Shown one piece after another: positions 44,222 to 51,715 of a DNA stretch of 64,000 nt. The stretch's first letter is position 1. Each line of letters begins with the position of its first letter. The notes beneath the pieces were generated by a model. The model was not told the origin of the DNA and did not search any database. It saw nothing but the letters and a program-made list of their open reading frames with translations. A program made the translations under genes and the position numbers. This DNA comes from Desulfobacteraceae bacterium Eth-SRB1 (GTDB lineage Bacteria; Desulfobacterota; Desulfobacteria; Desulfobacterales; ETH-SRB1), in NCBI GenBank assembly GCA_004193555.1, contig RPGP01000040.1, forward strand, positions 935,127 through 999,126. Direction: 5' to 3'.

Positions 44222-44877
44222 AACCGGTAAAGGATAGAGAATGAAAGAGTCTTATGGTGAAGGTTTAGCAAATCACACCAGCCTCGAGTCATGCGGCAAT
44301 TGCAGTAATGCAGTGGCTGAAGCGTTGACAGAGGGAAGCACAGGCGGGCTATTGAGCTCCGAAATCACCAACTCTCGGGTGCCGACCACGTGGCTTGGTT
44401 GGGAAGGCAACACTGACTGTAACGTTAAGCGAGCTATAGTAAGACCCGGCGGAGTCAAAGAACTTGGCATGTGTGGACATTCTTTACGCGGGAATCGGGA
44501 TATCCGTGAGTTATCCTACAACCTTCAAGGTAAAAAGGATCGGGCAGTGAAGGAGAAAATCTGTACTACTGACATGAACGGCTCACGGAAGTCGGACAAC
44601 AACATAGTACCTGAGAAGCCAGCGAACAAAGAGATTAAAACCTCGGCGGAGCAGGTGGAGGGAAGGGCGTTGACCAAGGGAAGCATCATGGAAGCTACCG
44701 CAGTCCGCACTCAGGGGCGGGGAGTTGCGTCGATTGGTCTTCAGGGTGTACGCAGAAAAGCCCAAGTCAGAGGTTTAAGCGTTATTACCCGAGGTAGGAG
44801 CCGTATGAGGTAGTACCTCACGTACGGATCTGTACGGGGGGTGCCGGGCAACCGGCATTCCTACCGTGACTACGTTT
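44190..44877 (+). mobile_element. Group II intron with most of its reverse transcriptase deleted
   Basis: The text from about 44195 (GGATAGAG...GAAGGTTTAGC...CTCGAGTCATGCGG, GGCATGTGTGGACAT) is that of domain I-III RNA of bacterial group II introns. Domain V is at 44798-44831: GAGCCG with an AGC triad, a TGAGGT/ACCTCA stem, a CG bulge and TACGG. Domain VI follows, with stem GTGCCGG/CCGGCAT, a GCAA loop and the branch region CCTACC near 44870. Only about 680 bases are present, against more than 2 kb in complete introns. The 5' boundary is uncertain, because no GUGYG start is clear. Confidence 0.8.
44574..44813 (+). pseudogene. N-terminal remnant of the intron-encoded protein (LtrA-type reverse transcriptase)
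   Basis: From ATG 44574 the frame reads MNGSRKSDNNIVPEKPANKE, then EGRALTKGS and ATAVRTQGRGVASIGLQGVR, the conserved opening of group II intron reverse transcriptases. After GLQGVR it jumps to residues translated from the domain IV/V junction and stops. All reverse transcriptase, maturase and endonuclease domains are missing. Confidence 0.8.
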
Positions 44878-44994
44878 GACCCATGAGCAACCTATTTTTT
44901 CTTATTTCAATATTTTCTCTGATTTTTTATCTTTATTCTTAAACTTTTAGGCCCCCTTGAATCTTGACTGATTAACAACAAGGGTCAAACGTAG
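44870..44994. repeat. 125-bp MITE-like element with 13-bp perfect terminal inverted repeats
   Basis: CTACGTTTGACCC (44870-44882) and GGGTCAAACGTAG (44982-44994) enclose an AT-rich interior. It abuts the intron's 3' end, and its interior words resemble those of the element at 35826. Confidence 0.75.
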
Positions 44995-45027
44995 ACCCTA
45001 TTCTTCTTTTTAATGAAAAGGTGTAAG

Positions 45028-45492
45028 TTATTCTTTTTTTCTTTTAGGTGATTTCATTGAAGCCTCAATTGCTTGATAGTAAATAGATTTTTGCCATGAT
45101 TCTGGAAGATTTTTTACTCCGGCATTTTTCAAAGCTTCATAGAGTCTGGGCTTTAATCGGGTGTCAAACATCACATGACAAGAAGGGCATAATTTTAGCA
45201 TATTTATTCTTGCCCTCCCAGATTCTGCGACAACGTGAGCGTTTTGTCTTATTGCAACGTAATTTCCGCACATCTCGCAGAAGTTTTCCAGTCTTTCATC
45301 CAGCAAATCAAGCTCACCTTGATTGTTAATGATTTGTTTTACCAATTCATCTTTTGTTTTTCCCCAACTTTCGAGACTCATCACAGAAGCAAGCATCTTA
45401 AGCTCTCGGATATTAAATTCTTGCAGCTTACTTTTTTTATAAGGTAACCCGCTTAAAAGTTTCTTTTTGGTGATCGCTTCATTTCTTTTCAT
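45028..45492 (-). CDS. HNH endonuclease-like zinc protein
   Basis: The 154-residue protein has an N-terminal helical part (LQEFNIRELKMLASVMSLESWGKTKDELVKQI, SAP-like) and a C-terminal zinc/HNH region: CEMCGNY, AHVVAESGRARINMLKLCPSCHVMFD. CxxC...H...N...CxxCH is the spacing of zinc-stabilised HNH nucleases. It lies downstream of the restriction-modification pair on the same strand, 132 bases after the endonuclease gene, so it may be part of that system or an independent homing-type nuclease. Confidence 0.65.
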   Translation of the reverse strand: MKRNEAITKKKLLSGLPYKKSKLQEFNIRELKMLASVMSLESWGKTKDELVKQIINNQGELDLLDERLENFCEMCGNYVAIRQNAHVVAESGRARINMLKLCPSCHVMFDTRLKPRLYEALKNAGVKNLPESWQKSIYYQAIEASMKSPKRKKE

Positions 45493-45624
45493 ATCATAAC
45501 TCCATTACATTAGATTGAACCTTTAAGATGACTTATAATCATGCACATAGCCTTGGGATAACCGGTTTTAAAAATCGCCAGCTTTTTAAAATGATGTTCA
45601 TCCCATTGTTGGGCGGCTTTAGCG

Positions 45625-46425
45625 CTATAGTTCACCTTCCATTAGCATACGCAATTCTGTATCTGAAATTTGCGCTCTTGGAACTAACTCGTAATGCTTT
45701 TCCTCAACAATATTGAGCTTCAACAGTTCATCTTCCTCAGTAACAGCGAGTTCCAGAACAGCTACTCCGTTATCGCTCATAAACTGCAATGCGATAGGTT
45801 TACACATTGCGTTGGGATAACGTTCCTGGCATAATTCAATATCTTGCATTACCTGAACGATGCCAAATCTATCGCCAGGTGACTTTGCTTGGCACGGCAA
45901 CACAAAATGCGTGCCTCGCTTATTGACACCCACGTAAATTTCATCCACTTCTACTTGCCCAATACCACTTACTGTTGTACGCAAATGATTTTGAATTGAA
46001 TAGCAGGTTATTCCGGTAAATATGTCAATAAGTCTATTGTATCTGGCACGAGTCAAAAGTGCTTGCTCGTCTGTGCCAGGTGCATATTGGCGCACTATCT
46101 CTGGGGTTGCATCAGGTACTTTTACAGGTTTGATATGAGGATTTTGCTGAATTTTTCCGGGTGCAGCAAGGCGAAATTGATACTCTCCAACTCCACTGCC
46201 AACTATAACCCATTCTGCTTCCTTCAGAGCGGTATTCTGAATGCTGTCCGGTAATTCCCGCCGAAAACGAAATGAGTATGGAATATCCCCCAGATTTTTT
46301 ATCCTCTCAAACCCTAACACCTCAGACGCTTGTGCGAGTTCTTCTCGGTTGAAAGGTACACGAAAGCTATCCGGCTGATGGTTTTGATTGAAAACCCATT
46401 CTATAATTTGTTCATATTTTCCCAT
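45625..46425 (-). CDS. Putative type II restriction endonuclease
   Basis: Starting at ATG 46425 (GGAG upstream) the protein has 266 residues; an upstream ATG at 46482, overlapping the methylase end, would give 285. I recognise no named enzyme. A PD-(D/E)XK-like core is suggested by GQVEVDEIYVGV, then THFVLPCQAKSPG and IALQFMSDN. The gene directly follows a DNA methyltransferase gene in the same direction, the usual order of type II systems, and ends in a small helical region. The assignment therefore rests on context plus the E...QAK motif. Confidence 0.65.
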   Translation of the reverse strand: MGKYEQIIEWVFNQNHQPDSFRVPFNREELAQASEVLGFERIKNLGDIPYSFRFRRELPDSIQNTALKEAEWVIVGSGVGEYQFRLAAPGKIQQNPHIKPVKVPDATPEIVRQYAPGTDEQALLTRARYNRLIDIFTGITCYSIQNHLRTTVSGIGQVEVDEIYVGVNKRGTHFVLPCQAKSPGDRFGIVQVMQDIELCQERYPNAMCKPIALQFMSDNGVAVLELAVTEEDELLKLNIVEEKHYELVPRAQISDTELRMLMEGEL

Positions 46426-46463
46426 GCTGTTTAGCACTCCAGGTTGATAAATGATTGTGTGTG

Positions 46464-47825
46464 TTATTTCGCCCCCGGCCATCTTAACACAACTACTTCT
46501 TCTCGTAACTCGTTTTGTGTAGCTGTGGCAAACCGAGTACGAAATAAATCAATTCGTTCAACTTGATAGCCTTGCCTTTCGGCTATCAATGCCAAAATTT
46601 GGCCTGTTTTAATCATTACCCGTAAATAGGAAGCTTGATCACCAACTACATAAGCCAATTTAGCCCCAGTCCTTAAAACTTTGGTCAATTCCGAAAGGTG
46701 ACGAGACATACCGCCGAAGTAAAGTTTGGTCACTTTTGCATACATCTTTTCAAAACCTGAAGTTTTGCCGAGTTCAATCCGACGAGCTTCAATGGCTGAT
46801 GCTAAACGTTGTATCTCCTCAATGTCAACCACCCATTTGTCATCACTATCGGCTTTGTATACTCCTCTTGTATTCGACCTGAGAAGCGTTTTTTTGAAAC
46901 TCCGAAGATGCAACATATCTTCAAAAAAGCCCAAAACTACAGACTCAAGGCGCGTTGTACGAGTATAATCCTTTTCATTCGGATATGGAGGAGACGTGAT
47001 TATTGCATCTATTGAATTTTTTTCAAGTGTTTGAGCTGGTTTTCTTGCGTCTGCCAAACACACAGTTGTTTCAGGGTAATTTTTACCATATACTAACTTT
47101 AAATCACTAATCATCTTTCTAATTTCTTGCATCCATACAGCAACTACCGGAACATCTCTTTTGATTTTACCCACTCCTACTTCAGGCCCAAAGCGAAGAT
47201 TCCCGATTGATGCAACTAGCGCATTCCCAAGCGCTAAGATGCCATATTTGTGTGCAGGTGTATTCTGGAAAAGGTTGATCTGATCAAGTAGCACAAGGGT
47301 TTTGTGTAGCGGAAGAGGGCTTATGGAGTTTTTTATCAGCGCCTGCAGAGCTCGCTTGTTTAGCGTTCTTAACTTGGTTGCTGACTCGCAAGTCAAAAAT
47401 CGATCACTTATACCCTGATTGGTCAACTCGGCATACGTACTTTCTGATACTTGCTTTGTAAATACCTGTAACTCATCAGGGGTGATATTCCAATCCGTCT
47501 TAACCGTGGATGCAAAATGAGGAAAAGGATTTGCTTCCAAACCTATAGCTTTAATCCGATTTAATTTTGCTTCGACTATTGTAGTTCCTGTACCACAGAA
47601 AGGATCTAAAAGGACAGACTGCTCATTTAGTCCAAAATCACTTATGTAGTCTCTGACGAGATGTGGAGGATATGATAAAACAAATCGATACCAATCGTGA
47701 AAAGCACGATCTTTAGACCTAATAGAATTGTTACTACGGTTGATTATCTTTAATTGCTCGGCAGACACGTTATCTTCTGGGGGCAAATCAAAAGGTAAAG
47801 AATATTGTAAATATTGCTCTTGCAT
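46464..47825 (-). CDS. Site-specific DNA methyltransferase (probably N4-cytosine)
   Basis: The 453-residue protein has the AdoMet-binding motif LLDPFCGTGTTIVEAK near residue 72 and the catalytic motif ITSPPYPNEKDYTR near residue 280, with a long variable (target-recognition) segment between them. SPPY instead of DPPY favours N4-cytosine methylation. The C-terminal part has LAYVVGDQASYLR, a late motif of the fold. It protects host DNA from the endonuclease encoded next. The base composition is more AT-rich than the neighbouring export cluster, fitting acquisition by transfer. Confidence 0.88.
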   Translation of the reverse strand: MQEQYLQYSLPFDLPPEDNVSAEQLKIINRSNNSIRSKDRAFHDWYRFVLSYPPHLVRDYISDFGLNEQSVLLDPFCGTGTTIVEAKLNRIKAIGLEANPFPHFASTVKTDWNITPDELQVFTKQVSESTYAELTNQGISDRFLTCESATKLRTLNKRALQALIKNSISPLPLHKTLVLLDQINLFQNTPAHKYGILALGNALVASIGNLRFGPEVGVGKIKRDVPVVAVWMQEIRKMISDLKLVYGKNYPETTVCLADARKPAQTLEKNSIDAIITSPPYPNEKDYTRTTRLESVVLGFFEDMLHLRSFKKTLLRSNTRGVYKADSDDKWVVDIEEIQRLASAIEARRIELGKTSGFEKMYAKVTKLYFGGMSRHLSELTKVLRTGAKLAYVVGDQASYLRVMIKTGQILALIAERQGYQVERIDLFRTRFATATQNELREEVVVLRWPGAK

Positions 47826-47984
47826 TTATTCACCATTCCTATAAATGTGCGATTCCTTTCGCGGAAGGATAATAAGCCAATTTTACTTTTTGATCCATTG
47901 CTCAATTTTGGGATAGCCGCTCAGGGAAAAGGTCACCTGTGCGGAGCATCGGGTTGTACTGCTTGGTTGTGTGCGGATTTAATT

Positions 47985-48572
47985 TCATATTTTATTACGA
48001 TCAATGCCAGGGTTAATTACACGGCGTCTTGATTTTAGTCGTGATGGATATAAGGTAATAATTTCAAATGCTTTAGGGCTCAAGAAAAAGTCAGTATCAG
48101 ATGTCGGGGGGTTGCCACCAGTTTGGAAAGTTACATATTGGTCATTATGGAGTTTTTTGAGATGAGCAAAAACAATTTCTGTATCCTGTTTTATTTGGGT
48201 TGCTATATTTTGGGGGCTTGCAATTTTGTTCAAGCCTCGCAGTTTCAGGGTTTGCAACAGGATGGAATAATCGATTTGATATTCAAGGCCTTGCTTCTTG
48301 TTTGTATCATTTTTTTCGTTAGACTTGGAGTTGCCTATGTCGTTAATTTCTTTTTTCTTGATAATGAGAAAGACAATAAATGCCGATAGAGCAAGGAATA
48401 TTATTGTTACTGTGAATATTAATTGTACCAAGTATATTGTTTCCAACTCTTGTTTGGATTTTATTGGTAAGACTTTTTCGAGATATGACCATACGAATAC
48501 TAATAACGGTATTGATACTCCAAGTATTATTGGTCCAACTTTCTTTATGTTATGAGGTAAGGAGAATTGCAT
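47985..48572 (-). CDS. Two-transmembrane protein with C-terminal helical, winged-helix-like domain
   Basis: The 195-residue protein has two hydrophobic segments (VGPIILGVSIPLLVFVWSYL and LIFTVTIIFLALSAFIVFLI), a lysine/asparagine-rich linker, then a domain with IASPQNIATQIKQDTEIVFAHLKKLHNDQYVTFQ that resembles a winged helix. I do not recognise the family. It follows the restriction-modification genes on the same strand, with a 159-base gap that holds no gene I can support. It may be an accessory defence protein or an unrelated passenger. Confidence 0.5.
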   Translation of the reverse strand: MQFSLPHNIKKVGPIILGVSIPLLVFVWSYLEKVLPIKSKQELETIYLVQLIFTVTIIFLALSAFIVFLIIKKKEINDIGNSKSNEKNDTNKKQGLEYQIDYSILLQTLKLRGLNKIASPQNIATQIKQDTEIVFAHLKKLHNDQYVTFQTGGNPPTSDTDFFLSPKAFEIITLYPSRLKSRRRVINPGIDRNKI

Positions 48573-48830
48573 ATTTGCCTTTATTATCTACACATTAAGT
48601 GTAAGAAAATAAATCAATGATATAAATGTTGATTAATTTCGCATAGTAACATATCATGATTACCTTGAAAAAGCAAGAATTTTATGATCATAAGAAACGG
48701 CGGGCGGCGCGTTAACAAAAGAGTCAACACTCTATTGTAGTTTCTCAGTCTCGTCTGGAGACTGAGAAAAATAAAAAATCCTGTCAATCCTGTTAATTCT
48801 GTCAAAATTTCAAAGCTGTTTGAGATTAAA

Positions 48831-50477
48831 ATGTATTCCTGGAATATAGAAAAAGAACGAAGCGGTTTAGAAAATGCTCTCAGGAGCGAAAACCTGGAAT
48901 TCAGCGGCGCATTTATGGTTGTTCAGGACCTGCATCAGCTTGTCGAGGCAAATCCGGCTATTATCAGACCGGAGACGATCTCGGCGCTGGAAAATGTTCT
49001 TGAGGATTCAAGGCATATCTCCCAGACACAATCCTTCTTCCTGTATAGAGAGGCTGCTGATGCCCTGGCCTCTGTTCTGGTTTTTTCTGTTGATGAGTCC
49101 CTGTCAAAACAGAGCATCTCTTCCTTGAAACAGGTTGTTAATAAAGGCTCCGGCATGCAGCAGAGAGCTGCTACCGAAGCAATGGGATCACTTCCCCTTC
49201 AAATTCGCGGCCCCAGGATACATGAAGACCGGTCAGAGAAGATACCGTATGTAAAGTGGAATGACATATTAAAGCTTAATAATATTGCCGGCTGTAATAC
49301 CCCTGTAATTCTTGGAAGGAGTCTGGTCGCATCAATAAATGACAGATCCGGAAATAACAACTCCGGAATGTTTGTGGTAAAATTGGCTTTCACCGAAGAT
49401 GCGCTGGAATTGATAAAAAAGGAGGCGGAATGGATGCATTATCTGTCTTCTTACGGCCATTTATTTCCGGTCAGATTTAAGATTCCCCAGCCTGTTCAGA
49501 TTAACGGAAGCTATCTGTTCCGGCTTAAAAATCTGCCTGTCAGCCCGCCGGAGGGATCGGATATTAATCCAAAATACAATTATGCCATGGCTTATATAGC
49601 TCATAAGGATTACTTCATCTATCCGAACGACCATAGAAAGGCAAGACAACTGACAAAAGATAAATTCGGAGAAGTAATATTAAGAAATGCCGGGCTGCTT
49701 GGGAAATTAACATCTCTGGGCATTGTTCATTCAGCCCCTATTCCTCTTTTCCATAATCGTGTGCAGCGCAACAGAAGAACGGATCACGGTATTTATGAAT
49801 GGCACCATGGCGGCAGGCTTGACAGGTGGCTGCATTCATGCCGGTACCCTAATTTCGGCATAACCGGCATAAGGGATTTTGAACATCTTATCTCATATCA
49901 GGGATCGAGCCGGGATCTTTACAGGCACATAGGCAGCCATATATTGAGCCTGGCGCTGGTAACCGGCAGCTACTTCCGTAATTTTGAGGCTGACAGGTTT
50001 GGGTTCGACGAACATGGAAAGCCTCTGGATGTTCGGTATCTTTTCGACAAATCCTTTTTACAGGAACTTCTCCAGGGCATTTTTCAGGAGTATTATAATG
50101 GATTTGTGGGAGATAAATTCTGCGGCGATATCCCTTTTGACATTGAACAGCTCAGCGCCCGTATGATTGAGGAGATGGGCGTGGATCGTCATATGGAAGA
50201 AATGCTGAGAGTGGCCGATCAGATGGAAATGACGGAAAATGAGTTCAGAGATTTTTTTGCGCAAAGAGGTTGCTCTAAAGAGGAGATAGAAGGTTATAAA
50301 AAAGATGTTAATGATATCACAATCCAGACCGGCCCGCATCTTGGCGGGTTTAACCAGACGATATCCGTGCCGGAACTTATCCAGAGCCTTGGGGCTGTGG
50401 CTGCCTATTGTATAGGAGGGAGATACCTTAGGGGGAAAAAGATGAACATCGAACATCGAACGTCCAACATCGAATGA
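48831..50477 (+). CDS. Large protein resembling SidJ-related pseudokinases
   Basis: The 548-residue protein has a helical N-terminal third (about residues 1-125, HEAT-like) and a kinase-like remainder: FVVKLA (candidate ATP-binding lysine 184) followed by KKEAEWM (candidate alpha-C glutamate), then LGIVHSAPIPLFHN in the catalytic-loop position and YEWHHGGRLDRW. A canonical HRD/DFG pair is missing. I recall a database family named SidJ-related pseudokinase with this character; SidJ itself is a Legionella polyglutamylase. This is from memory and unverified. The last ten residues (MNIEHRTSNIE region) are encoded by the dispersed hairpin repeat beginning at 50441. Confidence 0.5.
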   Translation: MYSWNIEKERSGLENALRSENLEFSGAFMVVQDLHQLVEANPAIIRPETISALENVLEDSRHISQTQSFFLYREAADALASVLVFSVDESLSKQSISSLKQVVNKGSGMQQRAATEAMGSLPLQIRGPRIHEDRSEKIPYVKWNDILKLNNIAGCNTPVILGRSLVASINDRSGNNNSGMFVVKLAFTEDALELIKKEAEWMHYLSSYGHLFPVRFKIPQPVQINGSYLFRLKNLPVSPPEGSDINPKYNYAMAYIAHKDYFIYPNDHRKARQLTKDKFGEVILRNAGLLGKLTSLGIVHSAPIPLFHNRVQRNRRTDHGIYEWHHGGRLDRWLHSCRYPNFGITGIRDFEHLISYQGSSRDLYRHIGSHILSLALVTGSYFRNFEADRFGFDEHGKPLDVRYLFDKSFLQELLQGIFQEYYNGFVGDKFCGDIPFDIEQLSARMIEEMGVDRHMEEMLRVADQMEMTENEFRDFFAQRGCSKEEIEGYKKDVNDITIQTGPHLGGFNQTISVPELIQSLGAVAAYCIGGRYLRGKKMNIEHRTSNIE

Positions 50478-50680
50478 TGAATGTTGTTGTCGCTTCGCTC
50501 CGCAAATATGAATTCACACGTAAGAGCGTGGAAACGAGAAAATCAACAAACCAAAGGGATGAACATCGAACGTCTAACGTCGAATTTTGAATAAAGTATT
50601 CCACCAATTTATAAACTGGTGGAGCGGAGCGACATCATTATTCGATGTTCGACGTTCAATGTTCGATGTTGGACGTTCAT
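50441..50680. repeat. GAACATCGAAC-type repeat tract with hairpin element
   Basis: Words GATGAACATCGAAC and their complements flank a segment with CCACCAATTTATAAACTGGTGG (50600-50621). The copy 50559-50680 is closely related to the one at 59124-59225. The tract overlaps the 3' end of the pseudokinase gene. Confidence 0.75.
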
Positions 50681-50716
50681 CTTTTAAAACAACCTTGAAC
50701 TGTGAACCGTGAATAT

Positions 50717-51568
50717 ATGACAAATAACAAAAGAGGGGCGATGCTTTGCCCGAATTGCAGAAAACTTATCAGCGCCGATGAATCCCGCTGTCCTTATTGC
50801 GGCATGATTGGGCCGACATCATGGTGGAAAAATAATTTTGTGACCCGGCTCTTGCGTGATGGGGATCAGCTCATCAAGGCAATCATAATTGTTAATACAG
50901 GTATGTTTGCGATATCCTTAATGTTTAATCAGCGTTTGCCGGGTCTTTCATTTAATCCGCTTACTGTTTTTGCGCCGGACAATCAAAGCATTTTGATTTT
51001 AGGGGCTACAGGAACGATTCCGATAGACAAGTTTCATCGCTGGTGGACCCTTATTTCCGCCAATTATCTTCATGGAGGTATAGTTCATATCCTGTTTAAT
51101 ATGATTGCCTTTTACCAACTGGCTCCTCTTGTTAACAGGGAGTACGGTACTTATCGCATGATCGTTATTTATACAGTAGGGGGCATTGCCGGATTTTATA
51201 TTTCGTACCTGGCAGGTGTCGGGTTTACTATCGGTGCTTCTGCGGCTGTATGCAGCCTGATGGGTGCCAGTCTCTATTACGGCAAAAGCAGGGGAGGCGT
51301 TTACGGCCGGATGATCTATAAGCAGATTGGGGGATGGGCTGTGGGGCTTTTTCTGTTTGGCATTATTGTTCCGGGCATTAATAACTGGGGTCATGGCGGG
51401 GGGATTTTAGCGGGCGCAGTCCTTGGGTTTTTGCTGAGTTTTCAGGAGAGAAGGATGGAAACCGGTTTTCATAAAATTCTGGCCGGCGGCTGCATTGCGT
51501 TGACTGTGATTGCGCTGGGGTGGGGAGTTGTATCGGCGGGTTATTATCGTATAACAGGGCTTGGTTGA
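50717..51568 (+). CDS. Rhomboid-family intramembrane serine protease with N-terminal zinc ribbon
   Basis: The 283-residue protein has a zinc ribbon (CPNCRKL...CPYCGM, residues about 10-35), then six or more hydrophobic segments. The rhomboid markers are present: the WWTLISANYLHGGIVHILFNM segment, the catalytic serine in TIGASAAVCSLMGASLYYG, and the histidine in WGHGGGILAGAVLGF. Rhomboids cleave transmembrane segments of substrate proteins. A cytoplasmic ribbon is a common bacterial fusion. ATG 50717 is preferred to GTG 50702. Confidence 0.92.
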   Translation: MTNNKRGAMLCPNCRKLISADESRCPYCGMIGPTSWWKNNFVTRLLRDGDQLIKAIIIVNTGMFAISLMFNQRLPGLSFNPLTVFAPDNQSILILGATGTIPIDKFHRWWTLISANYLHGGIVHILFNMIAFYQLAPLVNREYGTYRMIVIYTVGGIAGFYISYLAGVGFTIGASAAVCSLMGASLYYGKSRGGVYGRMIYKQIGGWAVGLFLFGIIVPGINNWGHGGGILAGAVLGFLLSFQERRMETGFHKILAGGCIALTVIALGWGVVSAGYYRITGLG

Positions 51569-51573
51569 GAGAT

Positions 51574-51715
51574 GAGACCTTTGCAAAACGCCCCCTTTTG
51601 CCCAATTTCGGCGTCAGGCATAAATTTTAATCCTCGAAATATTTAATATATTCCTCCGGTTAAAATTTCTGCCTTCCTTGAACTTAAACAAAATTGAACA
51701 TTTTTCAAAGGTCTC
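51574..51715. repeat. MITE-like element, family GAGACCTTTG, copy 3 (142 bp, inverted)
   Basis: GAGACCTTTG (51574-51583) and CAAAGGTCTC (51706-51715). Subterminal words (CAAAACGCCCC, AAAATTGAACATTTTT) match copy 2 in reverse. It fills the whole space between the convergent rhomboid and ABC exporter genes and supplies the exporter gene's stop codon region. Confidence 0.82.

Noticed and set aside
44241..44573. Long ORF through the 5' part of the group II intron
   Set aside because: This part is structured intron RNA. Only the segment from ATG 44574 matches the intron-encoded protein.
50441..50680. CRISPR array from the repeated GAACATCGAAC words
   Set aside because: Units are irregular, mixed in orientation and without unique spacers of constant length. 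They form a hairpin element instead. No CRISPR array was seen anywhere in the window.
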